Assembly (NCBI RefSeq): GCF_003071065.1
Contig: NZ_QCXX01000007.1
Coordinates: 248,669-312,668, forward strand
DNA length: 64,000 nucleotides
DNA from: Sphingobacterium athyrii
GTDB lineage: Bacteria; Bacteroidota; Bacteroidia; Sphingobacteriales; Sphingobacteriaceae
Direction of reading: 5' to 3'
The position numbers and the translations under genes were made by a program. Positions 8,182-17,670 of the stretch are shown in pieces (the stretch's first letter is position 1; each line of letters starts with the position of its first letter). The notes under the pieces were generated by a model, which searched no databases, was not told where the DNA came from, and saw only the letters and a list, made by a program, of their open reading frames with translations.

Positions 8182-11100
8182 TTACGCCTCAAAAGTGTTT
8201 CTAACTTTTGTCATATAACCGATACCCGGTTGAACATTGATTTCCTCAAGTACGTAATAAACACGCTCATTGCGCAATGCTTTGGATACTTCTGATTCTG
8301 GATCGTTAGCGTCACCAAAGATGATTGCATTTGCCGAACATGCTTGTTGACAAGCCATTTGGATATCGCCATCTTTCACTTTACGATTTTCGATCTTAGC
8401 TTGCAATTTACCTGCTTGGATACGTTGGATACACATTGAACATTTTTCCATTACCCCACGTGAACGTGTTACCACATCTGGATTCAATACCAATTGTGTG
8501 AACTCATTGTTCAAGTAGTTGTCAAAACGCGAATCATTCCAGTATGCGAACCAGTTGAAACGACGTACTTTGAACGGACAGTTGTTTGCACAGTAACGTG
8601 TTCCGAAACAACGGTTGTAAGCCATATGGTTCAGACCTTCTGAAGAGTGTACTGTTGCCAATACCGGACAAACTGTTTCACAAGGTGCGTGACCACAGTG
8701 CTGACACAACATCGGTTGGTGAACAACAGTGATATCTTCGAAATCCAATTCAGCCGAAGCTTTCGCAATTTCTTTCTCTTTTGTAAGATCTTTTTCTTTG
8801 CCTTCGATTGTATAGTAACGGTCAATACGTAACCAATGCATCTCACGACGACGACGAACCTCATCACGACCTACAACAGGGATGTTATTCTCCACATTAC
8901 AAGCTACGATACAAGCACCACAACCTGTACATGCGTTCAAGTCGATCGCCATCACCCATTTGTGACCCGGTTGCTCGTATTTGTTCCACAAATCATACGT
9001 TTTGTGATTATCTGTAAAGCGTCCCGCCTCAGAGTTAGGATCTTTCAAGTATTTCGCAAACGTAGTCTCACGAATCACGTTACGACCTTCGATCGTGTGG
9101 TGTGTTTGTGTTTGTGCCAATTGGTAAGTTCCAGAAGCTTTCGCTACAGTTGCTTTTGCAACACCTTGAACAGTACCGTTGATAATAGAAGCAAACGGGA
9201 ATGCGTTTTTACCGACTTCATTACCTGCTTTACCAACTTTCGTGCGGCCATAACCTACAGCAACTGAAACAGTTCCTTGTGCTTGACCTGGTTGTTGTAC
9301 AACAGGCAATTCCAATTCAACACCATTTGCTTTTACCGTTACTTTGCCATCTTCACCCAAGCCTAGTTTTTCAGCATCTTTAGGATTTAGGGCAGCGTAG
9401 TTGTCCCAAGTTACCTTAGATACTGGATCAGGCAATTCCTGTAAGTAAGCATTGTTTGCGTAACGACCATCGCGAAGAGCAGAAGGTTCGTAAAGTTTCA
9501 ATTCAAACTCGCCAGTGATTGCTTTGCTCGAAGCTTCGATAGCAGAAGCCGCAGCAGCAGCATTTCCTGTAAAGGCAGGAGCAGTCGCAGCTTTAGCACC
9601 TTTATATTCAAAACCAGTTTGCAATACAGCATCCCAGTTTTTCGTAGAACCAGCTAAGATTTGTGTAGACCACAAGTTCTTAACGAAGTTGTACATATCT
9701 GTTGTGTTTCCTGCCCAAGTCAACAAGCTTTGCTCAACTTGACGTGTTTGGAAGACAGGATTGATTGTTGGTTGAACGATTGAGTACAAACCTTCCTTCG
9801 GATTTGCGTCACCCCAAGACTCTAAGAAAGTACTTGCAGGCGCGATCGCTGTCAATTCCGAAGCGGTCTCATCAGCACGTTGCGCGAATGATAAGGTAAA
9901 AGGAATTTGTTTCAATGCGGCTTTTACATCCTCTGCTTTGAAGTAGTCGTAAACAGGGTTGCTGTTCAAGAAGAACGCAGCACCTACCTGTCCACCCTTA
10001 GCAGCTGCCAAGAATGCTTGGAATGATGAATCAGAACCTTGATATTGTTTAGAGTAGTTATCTAAATCAATGATTGTACCGTAAGCGCCCAATGCAACGT
10101 TGATTGCATTGACCAATACCTGAACATTCACATCGTTTGAACCAGCAACAACAACAGCTGCGCCTTTGCTGTTCACCAATTCTTTTGCAGCTAATGCTAC
10201 ACCTTTTTGTGCTTTTTTGTTTGCAGTCGCGCCAGCCAGTGATTGACCAGTGATTGCATTATACAAAGCGATCAATGTAGCACCTTCTTCTGAAGGTTTG
10301 ATAGCGATACGCGCATCCGCATTTGTACCCGTCATCGAAAGACCGGATTCAAATTGTACGTGACGTGACATTTTGCCATTTTTCAATGATTTATAGTCAC
10401 GGTTTTTAGCGTATTGTTGTGTATGTTCTTCACCTGCCAACCAAGTTCCTAAGAAATCAGCGGCAACTGAAACAATGATATTTGCTTTATCAAAATTGTA
10501 TGAAGGAACTACAGCTTTACCAAAAGAAGCTTTATTTGCTTCAATAATACCACTGTAAGACACAGCATCGTATTGTACGTGGTTAACTGTAGGAAATTTC
10601 GTTGCGAAAGCAGCGATAGCTGCCAAGGTTGAAGGACTGTTTACTGTATTCGAAACGATCGTAATTTGTTTACCAGAAGATGCGGCTGCAGTTAATGCTT
10701 TAACAACTTCCCCATCCAATTTAGACCACTCTACATCTTGACCTTTCAATTGTGCCTGTTTCAATTTAGACTCATCGTATAAATCCAATACAGAAGCAGC
10801 AGTAGTTGAATCCAAACCTTGGTTCAAACCAATTGCATTCGGGTTAGGCTCAACGTTAATCGGACGACCTTCACGCGTTTTAACCAAGATACTCTGACCA
10901 TTGAATGTCGAAGCATAGTAGTTAGGTATACCTGGAGTTATTTCTTCAGGTTTAATCAAATAAGGAACTGCCTTATGCACAGGAGTACGGTTACAAGCCG
11001 CTAAAGAAACAGCACCCAAACCAAAACCTAATGCTTTCAAGAAGTCACGGCGAGGAGTTTTAGTACTCAAGCCAGCTTCGTTTAATACATCTTCTACAGG

Positions 11101-11196
11101 AATAGATTCGGCAAACTCACCCTTGCTTCCCTCAACGAAAGCAGGAGTTTGATTTAACTCTTCCAAACCTTTCCAATATTTTTTATTGCTATCCAT
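8182..11196 (-). CDS. actB: Alternative complex III subunit ActB (molybdopterin-like and 4Fe-4S domains fused)
   Basis: This 1004-residue protein is the large periplasmic electron-transfer subunit of ACIII. The N-terminal region has a twin-arginine-like signal, RRDFLKALGFGLGA, at about residues 50-63 and ends in a lipobox-like SLAAC. A molybdopterin-oxidoreductase-like domain follows; in known ActB proteins it carries no molybdenum cofactor. The C-terminal third is a ferredoxin-type domain with four cysteine clusters: CTGCGACIVAC, CQHCGHAPCETVC, CFGTRYCANNC, and CSMC with the later CQQAC. Cysteine spacing matches the NrfC/PsrB/TtrB type. It begins 37 bases after actA. Confidence 0.95.
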   Translation of the reverse strand: MDSNKKYWKGLEELNQTPAFVEGSKGEFAESIPVEDVLNEAGLSTKTPRRDFLKALGFGLGAVSLAACNRTPVHKAVPYLIKPEEITPGIPNYYASTFNGQSILVKTREGRPINVEPNPNAIGLNQGLDSTTAASVLDLYDESKLKQAQLKGQDVEWSKLDGEVVKALTAAASSGKQITIVSNTVNSPSTLAAIAAFATKFPTVNHVQYDAVSYSGIIEANKASFGKAVVPSYNFDKANIIVSVAADFLGTWLAGEEHTQQYAKNRDYKSLKNGKMSRHVQFESGLSMTGTNADARIAIKPSEEGATLIALYNAITGQSLAGATANKKAQKGVALAAKELVNSKGAAVVVAGSNDVNVQVLVNAINVALGAYGTIIDLDNYSKQYQGSDSSFQAFLAAAKGGQVGAAFFLNSNPVYDYFKAEDVKAALKQIPFTLSFAQRADETASELTAIAPASTFLESWGDANPKEGLYSIVQPTINPVFQTRQVEQSLLTWAGNTTDMYNFVKNLWSTQILAGSTKNWDAVLQTGFEYKGAKAATAPAFTGNAAAAASAIEASSKAITGEFELKLYEPSALRDGRYANNAYLQELPDPVSKVTWDNYAALNPKDAEKLGLGEDGKVTVKANGVELELPVVQQPGQAQGTVSVAVGYGRTKVGKAGNEVGKNAFPFASIINGTVQGVAKATVAKASGTYQLAQTQTHHTIEGRNVIRETTFAKYLKDPNSEAGRFTDNHKTYDLWNKYEQPGHKWVMAIDLNACTGCGACIVACNVENNIPVVGRDEVRRRREMHWLRIDRYYTIEGKEKDLTKEKEIAKASAELDFEDITVVHQPMLCQHCGHAPCETVCPVLATVHSSEGLNHMAYNRCFGTRYCANNCPFKVRRFNWFAYWNDSRFDNYLNNEFTQLVLNPDVVTRSRGVMEKCSMCIQRIQAGKLQAKIENRKVKDGDIQMACQQACSANAIIFGDANDPESEVSKALRNERVYYVLEEINVQPGIGYMTKVRNTFEA

Positions 11197-11233
11197 TTAA
11201 GCTGTATATAAGATTGCGTATTTCAAATAATTA

Positions 11234-12505
11234 TTAATAGTGACATTTACCACACTCAAGACCACCGATCATGGCTGCAGTCATTTTCTCACCTTTCTTA
11301 ATTCTTTCGTGTGCCTTAATCAGATCTTCATAATATTTATTATCCGATTTGATATCTGTCTTTTTGTGACAGTCCACACACCATTTCATTGTCAATGGAG
11401 AGTATTGATATACTTCTTCCATATTTTGGATCGGTCCGTGACAAGTCTGACACTCTACTCCTGCTACCACAACGTGTTGTGAGTGATTGAAGTAAGCGAA
11501 ATCAGGCAAGTTATGGATACGAACCCATTGAATTGGTTTTGGATTATTTCCATAAGTACGTGTCTCAGGATTCCAATCTAACGCACGGTAAATCTTCGCG
11601 ATTTCTGGTGAGATCTCACCATCATAATGCTCAGACGCAGTGATTGTATTGTGACAGTTCATACATACGTTAGCCGATGGTATAGATGCATTTTTAGATT
11701 TAAATGCACCACCGTGACAGTATTGACACTCAATTTTATTTACACCAGCGTGGATTTGGTGTGAGAACTTAATAGGTTGAACAGGTTTGTAACCTTCGTG
11801 AACACCAACGTTCCACATCGTTTTCCAACCACCTACTGCCAACAGAGCAACAAGCATCAACACGGTGAATCCAACCAATTTTTTGTTTTTAACGAATGCT
11901 TTCGCAAACTTCACAAAACGTTGATTGTCTTCAGGTTCTTGTTGTGCTGCAATCGCTTCCTGATTCTTAGCAATAACATTTTCTAAGGTACGGATCACAC
12001 GGTTCAACACCACGATCACAACAACCGCCAAAACAACAACCGCGATCAAGCCCAAAATCATGAACATAGACGCGTTATCATCTTTTGCTGCTGCGCCACT
12101 TGTAGCAGCATCTTTCGGTTTCTCTACTGAGGCATCTTTGATAAACGCGATTACCGATTTAATCTGATCATCAGATAAATCCGTAAAAGAAGTCATCACA
12201 GACTTGTTGTACTCTTCAAAGATTTTAACCGCTTCGGCATCACCAGAAGCAATTAGAGCTTGAGAGTTGCGAATCCATTTGATCAACCATTCTTCAGATT
12301 TTGTATCTGGAACTCCTTTCAACGCAGGACCAACTACTTTTCTGTCAATGGCGTGACAGGATGTACACTTAGATTTGAAGATTTTTTCACCTTCCTTGAC
12401 ATCTTGCGCATGCAACGTCGTAACGGCAAATAATAGCATCAAACTCGTTGACACCACCCTCGCAAGGCTTCCCAAAACGGATGAGATAGTTCTCATATTT
12501 AGCAC
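11234..12505 (-). CDS. actA: Alternative complex III subunit ActA with fused N-terminal cytochrome c (six heme sites)
   Basis: First gene of the operon. The 423-residue product has a signal peptide ending near TTLHAQ, then a class I cytochrome c domain with CTSCH and the downstream methionine in SVMTSF, a central membrane helix (about residues 150-168), a second helix (about 210-225), and a multiheme region with CQYCH, CMNCH, CQTCH, CVDCH and CGKCH. That is six CXXCH motifs, compared with five in the pentaheme ActA of well-studied ACIII. The extra heme is in the N-terminal fused domain. It hands electrons towards ActE or the oxidase. A second in-frame ATG three codons in (12496) is an equally possible start. 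Confidence 0.93.
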   Translation of the reverse strand: MLNMRTISSVLGSLARVVSTSLMLLFAVTTLHAQDVKEGEKIFKSKCTSCHAIDRKVVGPALKGVPDTKSEEWLIKWIRNSQALIASGDAEAVKIFEEYNKSVMTSFTDLSDDQIKSVIAFIKDASVEKPKDAATSGAAAKDDNASMFMILGLIAVVVLAVVVIVVLNRVIRTLENVIAKNQEAIAAQQEPEDNQRFVKFAKAFVKNKKLVGFTVLMLVALLAVGGWKTMWNVGVHEGYKPVQPIKFSHQIHAGVNKIECQYCHGGAFKSKNASIPSANVCMNCHNTITASEHYDGEISPEIAKIYRALDWNPETRTYGNNPKPIQWVRIHNLPDFAYFNHSQHVVVAGVECQTCHGPIQNMEEVYQYSPLTMKWCVDCHKKTDIKSDNKYYEDLIKAHERIKKGEKMTAAMIGGLECGKCHY

Positions 12506-12580
12506 TTTATACTATTTATTTGTGAATGTAAAAAATTAACTCCCATGGTTAAAGGAGCCACTACCCCCCTAACAATGCCA

Positions 12581-12613
12581 CAAAAGTATGATTTATTAAT
12601 AAATCGCTGACAA
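12581..12613 (-). promoter_or_regulatory. Promoter of the act-cta operon
   Basis: On the minus strand TACTTTTG (12581-12588) matches the Bacteroidota -7 element TAnnTTTG, with TTG 22 bases upstream (12611-12613). The 17-23 base spacing reported for Flavobacterium fits. Transcription would start near 12575, about 70 bases before actA. The rest of the 422-base gap up to msrB shows only AT-rich sequence. Confidence 0.6.
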
Positions 12614-12927
12614 TTTTGTGACCTTTAATATCAATTTATAATCATTCTAAACAATTGCCTTTAAACCACCGTGAAATCACTATTATAGTAAAAAGTAGCT
12701 CTTTCGCTACAACTTTTCATTACGTCGTTTAATCAAATATAAGACATTACTATGACAATTTAAAATAGCTGAATATCAAGCCCATTCAAGCTCATAAAAA
12801 ACATTATTTCATATTAATTCCGTAACTTTATAAGCATAAAAATGCGCGGATATCGCGAAAGTATCATCTTGCTCCTAATAGCTTATTGCTCTCTAAGAGC
12901 GTGATACACATTAAACACACTACGAAG

Positions 12928-13308
12928 ATGGAAACGAATAAAAAACACAACCCGTTAAGCAAAGAAGAGGAATATGTGATTCTGCATAAAGGGACGGAGC
13001 GTCCTTTTACGGGAGCACTTTTGGACAATAAAGTGAAGGGAACCTATATTTGTCGACGTTGCGACAGTCCACTGTACCGTTCGGAGTCAAAATTCGAGTC
13101 TGGCTGTGGATGGCCGAGCTTTGACGACGAAATACCCGGTGCAGTCACCCGGATTGCGGATGCAGATGGCCGTAGGACAGAAATCCTCTGCAGCGCATGT
13201 GGAGGACATTTGGGCCATGTTTTTCTTGGGGAGGGCTTCACGGCAAAAAATACGCGCCATTGTGTCAACTCCATTTCAATGAAATTCGTCGCGGATACTA
13301 CACGTTAA
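12928..13308 (+). CDS. msrB: Peptide-methionine (R)-S-oxide reductase
   Basis: MsrB reduces methionine-R-sulfoxide in proteins. The sequence has the full family pattern: two zinc CXXC pairs (CRRC and CSAC), GCGWPSF, and the catalytic cysteine in RHCVNSISM near the C-terminus. At 126 residues with the ATG at 12928, and no signal peptide, it is a cytoplasmic single-domain enzyme. A longer frame from a TTG at 12886 adds 14 residues without family support. Its end overlaps the end of the convergent lacI-type gene by 11 bases. Confidence 0.95.
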   Translation: METNKKHNPLSKEEEYVILHKGTERPFTGALLDNKVKGTYICRRCDSPLYRSESKFESGCGWPSFDDEIPGAVTRIADADGRRTEILCSACGGHLGHVFLGEGFTAKNTRHCVNSISMKFVADTTR

Positions 13309-14308
13309 CCTTTGCTTTAGTCGACTCACGAATTTTCAATTCACAAGGCAACACCATCTTACGTGTTGCTTTTATTTTTCCCTGCAGCCGAAGTAAAAGT
13401 ATATTGATCAGATTTTCCGCGATCTCCTTGATCGGCTGAGAGACAACGGTGATCGAAGGTTCCAGTAATTTAAAAACAGTATGATCATCGAAGGCAATCA
13501 TCGCAGGCATAGCAAAACTATATTTCTTTGAAGCTTTCAACCCTGAAATTGCCAGATAATTGGTTGAAAATAGCACAGCATCCAAACGGTTCTCACAGAT
13601 AAAGTCTTTCAGGGAGTCCATTGCCTCCTCATCCGATGCATCCATTTGAACTTTCTGTATAAAACTTTGCTGTTTGTTATTATCCATGGCCTTCAGGTAG
13701 CCATCTGAGCGTTCTTTCATCTGCGTCTGGTCGGAATATAAGGACACAAAGCCAATACGTTTATAACCTTGCTGACACAGATGGTTGGTGGCATCAAAGG
13801 CCCCCTGAAAGTTGTCCGCCCCGACATAATCTGTTTCCAGGTTCGGAAAGTAGCGGTCAAAGAGTACAACAGGGATATTACTTTGCTGCAATTGCTTAAC
13901 AGTATCTTCCAAGCCATCTGACGGGGTAATTATAAAGCCATCGACCTGACGGTCGTAAAACATCTGAATTAACTCCCTCGCCTTGTCTACATCGTTATTT
14001 GTGCTACAATAGATAATGCGGTATCCCTGCTCGTAGACCTTGCTTTCGATCAGACGGGCGATATTTCCAAAAAATGGATTCGAGATATCTTCGATAATCA
14101 GCCCCAAAATCTTGGTTTTTCCAGTACGCAAGCTTTTCGCCAACTCATTCGGCTTATATCCTACTTTCTTAACATAATCCAATACGCGCTTGGTCAGCGC
14201 TTCACTGATACGCTTCTCTTTCGCCTTGTCATTCAAAATAAAGGAGACTGTAGTTACAGAAATTCCCAACGCCTTTGCGATATCACTGATTAGAATACGT
14301 TTCTTCAT
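13298..14308 (-). CDS. LacI-family transcriptional regulator
   Basis: The 336-residue protein has the LacI-type helix-turn-helix at its start (ISDIAKALGISVTTVSFILN) and hinge helix (KPNELAKSLRTGKT), followed by the periplasmic-binding-protein-like sensor domain (LGLIIEDISNPFFG). Such proteins bind a sugar or related ligand and usually control nearby sugar genes. It is divergent from the GH92 gene, with 142 bases between starts, so the mannosidase is the obvious candidate target. The ligand is not known. Confidence 0.93.
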   Translation of the reverse strand: MKKRILISDIAKALGISVTTVSFILNDKAKEKRISEALTKRVLDYVKKVGYKPNELAKSLRTGKTKILGLIIEDISNPFFGNIARLIESKVYEQGYRIIYCSTNNDVDKARELIQMFYDRQVDGFIITPSDGLEDTVKQLQQSNIPVVLFDRYFPNLETDYVGADNFQGAFDATNHLCQQGYKRIGFVSLYSDQTQMKERSDGYLKAMDNNKQQSFIQKVQMDASDEEAMDSLKDFICENRLDAVLFSTNYLAISGLKASKKYSFAMPAMIAFDDHTVFKLLEPSITVVSQPIKEIAENLINILLLRLQGKIKATRKMVLPCELKIRESTKAKVNV

Positions 14309-14372
14309 GTAGAGTAGGTTTGTTAAGTTTTATTTCGAAGATTACTAAAGTAAAAAATTTAACGACAATTTA

Positions 14373-14421
14373 CTAAAATAATAATAAAATTGCGCTAAAA
14401 GGTTTTATTTACTAATTTTAG
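14373..14421. promoter_or_regulatory. AT-rich nested dyad between lacI-type gene and GH92 gene
   Basis: CTAAAAT at 14373-14379 mirrors ATTTTAG at 14415-14421, and inside it ATAAAA at 14384-14389 mirrors TTTTAT at 14403-14408. The second outer arm also contains TAATTTTA, a weak match to the -7 element for the GH92 gene. It could be an operator or promoter region for the divergent pair, but AT-rich dyads arise easily by chance. Confidence 0.3.
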
Positions 14422-14450
14422 GCAGTTTCAAATACCCGAATACAACACCT

Positions 14451-16733
14451 ATGACAGGAAATAAGCTTATCACGACAGTGTTGGGCACGCTAATCTTACC
14501 ATTTTGCGTTCAAGCTCAACAAAATTTAACACAATATGTCAATCCCTTTATTGGCTCAGCGGACCATGGACACGTCTTTGTCGGAGCCAATGTACCTTTA
14601 GGTGCAGTACAACTTGGACCAACCCAAATACCACAGGTTTGGGATAAATTCAATGGTTGGGATTGGTGCAGCGGATACAATTACAAAAGTCAGGAAATAT
14701 TAGGTTTTACACATACGCATTTGAGTGGAACAGGTATTGGCGATCTAAATGATCTGATGATTGTTCCGGCGAATGGCAAACTGCAATTAACGCCAGCAGA
14801 ATTCAACAAGATGAATACAGGTTATGGTTCATCCTTCAAAAAAGAAAATGAAGTTGCTAAACCCGGATTCTACAGTGCCTATCTGGATGACTATAAAGTT
14901 CAGGCCAATCTCACAGCAACGGAACGCGTCGGTTATCACCAATATCGTTACGAAAAAACAGATAATGCCCATATCTTGGTTGACCTGGGTTATCATATCA
15001 ACTGGGATAAACCGACAGATACCTATATCAAACAGATCAATGATTCGACATTCGTTGGTTACCGCTTTTCCACCGGCTGGGCAACTGATCAAAAACTATA
15101 CTTTGCCATAAAAACTTCGCAACCGATTCAAAAGGTTAGATTTTTTGATGGCAAAGACGAAAAATTTGGTCAGACCACGTTCAAGGGACAAGCAATTAAA
15201 GCGGCACTTTTTTTCGATGCCGCAAAAAATAAAAACATTGAACTGAAAGTTGGTATTTCACCCGTCAGCTCCAGCAATGCGCTAAATAATATTAATGCCG
15301 AGATTTCGGGCTGGAATTTTGAAAAAGTAAAACAGGAGGCAGATCTACGCTGGAACAAAACCTTAAACAAAATTCAGTTTGAAGCAGATAAGGATACTAA
15401 AACGATCTTTTACACAGCGCTATACCATACTTACTTCGCGCCTACGATTTTCAACGATGCAAACGGCGATTATATGGGTACCGATAAACAAGTCTACGAA
15501 AAGCAGGATTTTGTCAATCACACCGTATTCTCCTTATGGGATACCTATCGCGGACTTCATCCTTTAATGACTATCCTTGAGGACCGTAAGATCAATCAGG
15601 ATTTTATCAAAACAATGCTTGCCATCTATCAACAGCAGGGGAAATTACCGATGTGGCATCTGCAGGGTAACGAAACCAACACTATGGTTGGCCTGCCAGC
15701 CATTCCGGTGATCGCCGATGCCTTCTTAAAAGGAATCATTGACGAGAAAGATTATCCTTTGGTATGGGAAGCTGTTAAGACCACAGCAATGGGCAATGAT
15801 CACGGCCTAAAATACGCACGTAACCTGACCTATATCCCTATTGACAGCATGCCGAATGAATCGGTAGCCTGGGCACTGGAATATGCTATCGCTGATTTTG
15901 GTGCTTATAAAATAGCAGAGAAACTTGGTAAAACAGAAGATGCCGCCTATTTCAAAAAACGCTATAAGCTTTACGAACAATATTTTGACAAAGAAGTTGG
16001 CCACTTTGTCGGCAAAAAAGTTAATGGCGACTTCCGCCGTCCCTTTGATCCACTAATGGCCAAGCACCGTGAAAACGATTACTGTGAAGGCAATGCATGG
16101 CAATATACCTGGCTGGTACCACAAGATGTGACAGGATTGATCAATCTTTTTGGTGGTGAACAACAATTTTTGAAGAAACTGGATTACTTCACAACTATGT
16201 CCTCGGATTTGGGTGGCGAAGCCTCACCAGATATCTCGGGACTGATCGGGCAATACGCGCAAGGCAACGAGCCCAATCACCATATCCCTTATTTGTATGC
16301 GTATGCAGGACAACCATGGAAAGGTGCAGCGTTAGCGCGTAAAGCGATGACCGATTTCTATACAAATACACCGGCAGGACTCTGTGGTAACGATGACGTC
16401 GGTCAGATGAGCGCCTGGTATGTCTTCTCCGCAATGGGATTCTATCCGCTGAATGCGATGAGCGGTGTTTATGTATTTGGCTCGCCGATGATGGAACACG
16501 CCAACATCAATTTGCCAAATGGTAAAACCCTAGCAATAACGGTGAAAAACCAAGGCAAAGCAAACCCGTACATCAAATCCATCAAATTGGATGGAAAACC
16601 TTACAGCAAGACTTTTATCACACACGCGCAATTGCTACAGGGAGGTCAGATGGAGATTGAGATGAGCGCCACGCCGAATAAGAACTTTGGAAAAAATAAA
16701 GCAGACAGGCCATCAAGTATTGACAATAATTAA
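14451..16733 (+). CDS. GH92 alpha-mannosidase, secreted
   Basis: This 760-residue protein has a signal peptide ending near CVQAQ and belongs to glycoside hydrolase family 92, calcium-dependent exo-alpha-mannosidases that mostly act on alpha-1,2/1,3 linkages of N-glycans and yeast mannan. Visible signatures are YVNPFIGSADHGHVFVGA near the N-terminus, FTHTHLSGTG, GNETNTMVG at about residue 405 holding the probable acid glutamate, and the hallmark CGNDDVGQMSAWYVFSAMGF at about 645 holding the probable base aspartates. Length is normal. It is likely periplasmic or outer-membrane associated. The exact linkage cannot be read from sequence. Confidence 0.95.
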   Translation: MTGNKLITTVLGTLILPFCVQAQQNLTQYVNPFIGSADHGHVFVGANVPLGAVQLGPTQIPQVWDKFNGWDWCSGYNYKSQEILGFTHTHLSGTGIGDLNDLMIVPANGKLQLTPAEFNKMNTGYGSSFKKENEVAKPGFYSAYLDDYKVQANLTATERVGYHQYRYEKTDNAHILVDLGYHINWDKPTDTYIKQINDSTFVGYRFSTGWATDQKLYFAIKTSQPIQKVRFFDGKDEKFGQTTFKGQAIKAALFFDAAKNKNIELKVGISPVSSSNALNNINAEISGWNFEKVKQEADLRWNKTLNKIQFEADKDTKTIFYTALYHTYFAPTIFNDANGDYMGTDKQVYEKQDFVNHTVFSLWDTYRGLHPLMTILEDRKINQDFIKTMLAIYQQQGKLPMWHLQGNETNTMVGLPAIPVIADAFLKGIIDEKDYPLVWEAVKTTAMGNDHGLKYARNLTYIPIDSMPNESVAWALEYAIADFGAYKIAEKLGKTEDAAYFKKRYKLYEQYFDKEVGHFVGKKVNGDFRRPFDPLMAKHRENDYCEGNAWQYTWLVPQDVTGLINLFGGEQQFLKKLDYFTTMSSDLGGEASPDISGLIGQYAQGNEPNHHIPYLYAYAGQPWKGAALARKAMTDFYTNTPAGLCGNDDVGQMSAWYVFSAMGFYPLNAMSGVYVFGSPMMEHANINLPNGKTLAITVKNQGKANPYIKSIKLDGKPYSKTFITHAQLLQGGQMEIEMSATPNKNFGKNKADRPSSIDNN

Positions 16734-16791
16734 CTGAAAAATTGTCAGCATAACATTAGTGGATTAATATTTGTTAATACCTATATAAATT

Positions 16792-16797
16792 AAGGAG
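16792..16797 (+). promoter_or_regulatory. Strong Shine-Dalgarno sequence of the DUF493 gene
   Basis: AAGGAG sits 8 bases before the ATG at 16806. Most genes in this window have no such motif, so this one decides the start and suggests stronger initiation. Confidence 0.7.
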
Positions 16798-16805
16798 AAC
16801 AAAAA

Positions 16806-17132
16806 ATGGCAGATTACAAAAACATCAACATACAAGACATCCCTGATGGAGGCGAGAATCCTAAAGACTTCTATGAAACTTTTAAAGAAAGATTAGAGGA
16901 CTTGGAAACCTTTCCAAAAGACTACACGTACAAATTTATCTTACCAAAAGATCAGGATCATTTCAATCAGATTCAAAGTGTATTTGATGATACGGATGCA
17001 CGTTTTGACTTCAAGGATTCCAAAACAGGCAAATACACCTCGATCACGGTCAGCCTGAATGTAAAAGATGCAGATCAGGTCATTTACTTCTACAAAGAAG
17101 TTGCCAAGATAAAAGGCGTTATTATGCTATAA
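16806..17132 (+). CDS. DUF493 (YbeD-like) family protein
   Basis: A 108-residue soluble protein with the DUF493 pattern: YTYKFILPKD, a phenylalanine-rich middle, and the ending KTGKYTSITVSLNVKDADQVIYFYKEVAKIKGV. The fold is a small ACT-like alpha/beta domain; the biochemical role is unknown. It stands alone between the GH92 gene and a convergent hypothetical gene. Its stop codon lies inside a bidirectional terminator hairpin. Confidence 0.88.
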   Translation: MADYKNINIQDIPDGGENPKDFYETFKERLEDLETFPKDYTYKFILPKDQDHFNQIQSVFDDTDARFDFKDSKTGKYTSITVSLNVKDADQVIYFYKEVAKIKGVIML

Positions 17133-17175
17133 TAAACAAAACAGGCTGTCGAAATGACAGCCTGTTTTGTTTATT
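17131..17175. terminator. Bidirectional terminator with 20-bp perfect stem
   Basis: The left arm (17131-17150) and right arm (17156-17175) are perfectly complementary with a 5-base loop GAAAT. The arms end in AATAAACAAA/TTTGTTTATT, giving U-rich tails both ways. The stop codons of both convergent genes lie in the stem bases. Confidence 0.85.
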
Positions 17176-17626
17176 GTTCAAGAAGTTCCTGCTTGACCAA
17201 ATCGCCTTGAACAAGCAGCTCTTCCATCTTGACCTGATCAAACAATTCTTTCGGAACTTTGAGTTTCAAAAGATAGCATATCGGGCGCCCCGATTGAATC
17301 CCCGGACTCCATTTTTTTTGCATTTTTAGAAAATCAAGTAGAACCAGATCTTTAGCACCATTTCCCCTGTCCATTAGTGATCCGTTTTTTGTGACGAGTA
17401 CCTCAAATATATGGTCAGCATGTATCGCTTTGTCCAATCGGCCGTCCCGCTTAGCTTCTTTTAGATAATTTAGCCAATGGATCTTAAAGTTATTCATTCC
17501 CTCTTTCGGTACAAGAAAAATATCCACGGCCTTATAGATATGGCTTGTATCAGTATTTTTTGATACTTGGGCCACAACCGGCCGATATAATACCGATAAA
17601 AATAGAAAACAATATATTCGGACCAT
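17171..17626 (-). CDS. Small secreted protein with TonB C-terminal-like domain
   Basis: A 151-residue protein with a hydrophobic signal at residues 1-19 ending near VVAQ. Residues about 43-130 resemble the TonB_C fold as found in Bacteroidota: a helix with WLNYLKEAKRDGRL, a strand HIFEVLVTKNGSL, and KWSPGIQSGRPICYLLKLKVP, which corresponds to the usual WxPGxxxGxPV motif. There is no transmembrane anchor with a proline-rich linker, so it is not a standard TonB. Role unknown; it may act as a periplasmic adaptor. Family call is by pattern only. Confidence 0.55.
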   Translation of the reverse strand: MVRIYCFLFLSVLYRPVVAQVSKNTDTSHIYKAVDIFLVPKEGMNNFKIHWLNYLKEAKRDGRLDKAIHADHIFEVLVTKNGSLMDRGNGAKDLVLLDFLKMQKKWSPGIQSGRPICYLLKLKVPKELFDQVKMEELLVQGDLVKQELLEQ

Positions 17627-17670
17627 AATTAATAGTATAGTACCAAGTTAATCAAATTTAGCGCACAAAA

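Noticed and set aside
8836..9267. 143-codon plus-strand ORF inside actB
   Set aside because: It is antisense to well-conserved iron-sulfur and molybdopterin-like coding sequence, is Thr/Cys/Arg-rich from reversed codons, and has no start signal or family pattern.
13298..13308. msrB/lacI overlap as a sign of a wrong gene end
   Set aside because: Both stop codons are clear and both proteins have normal C-termini. An 11-base convergent overlap is common.
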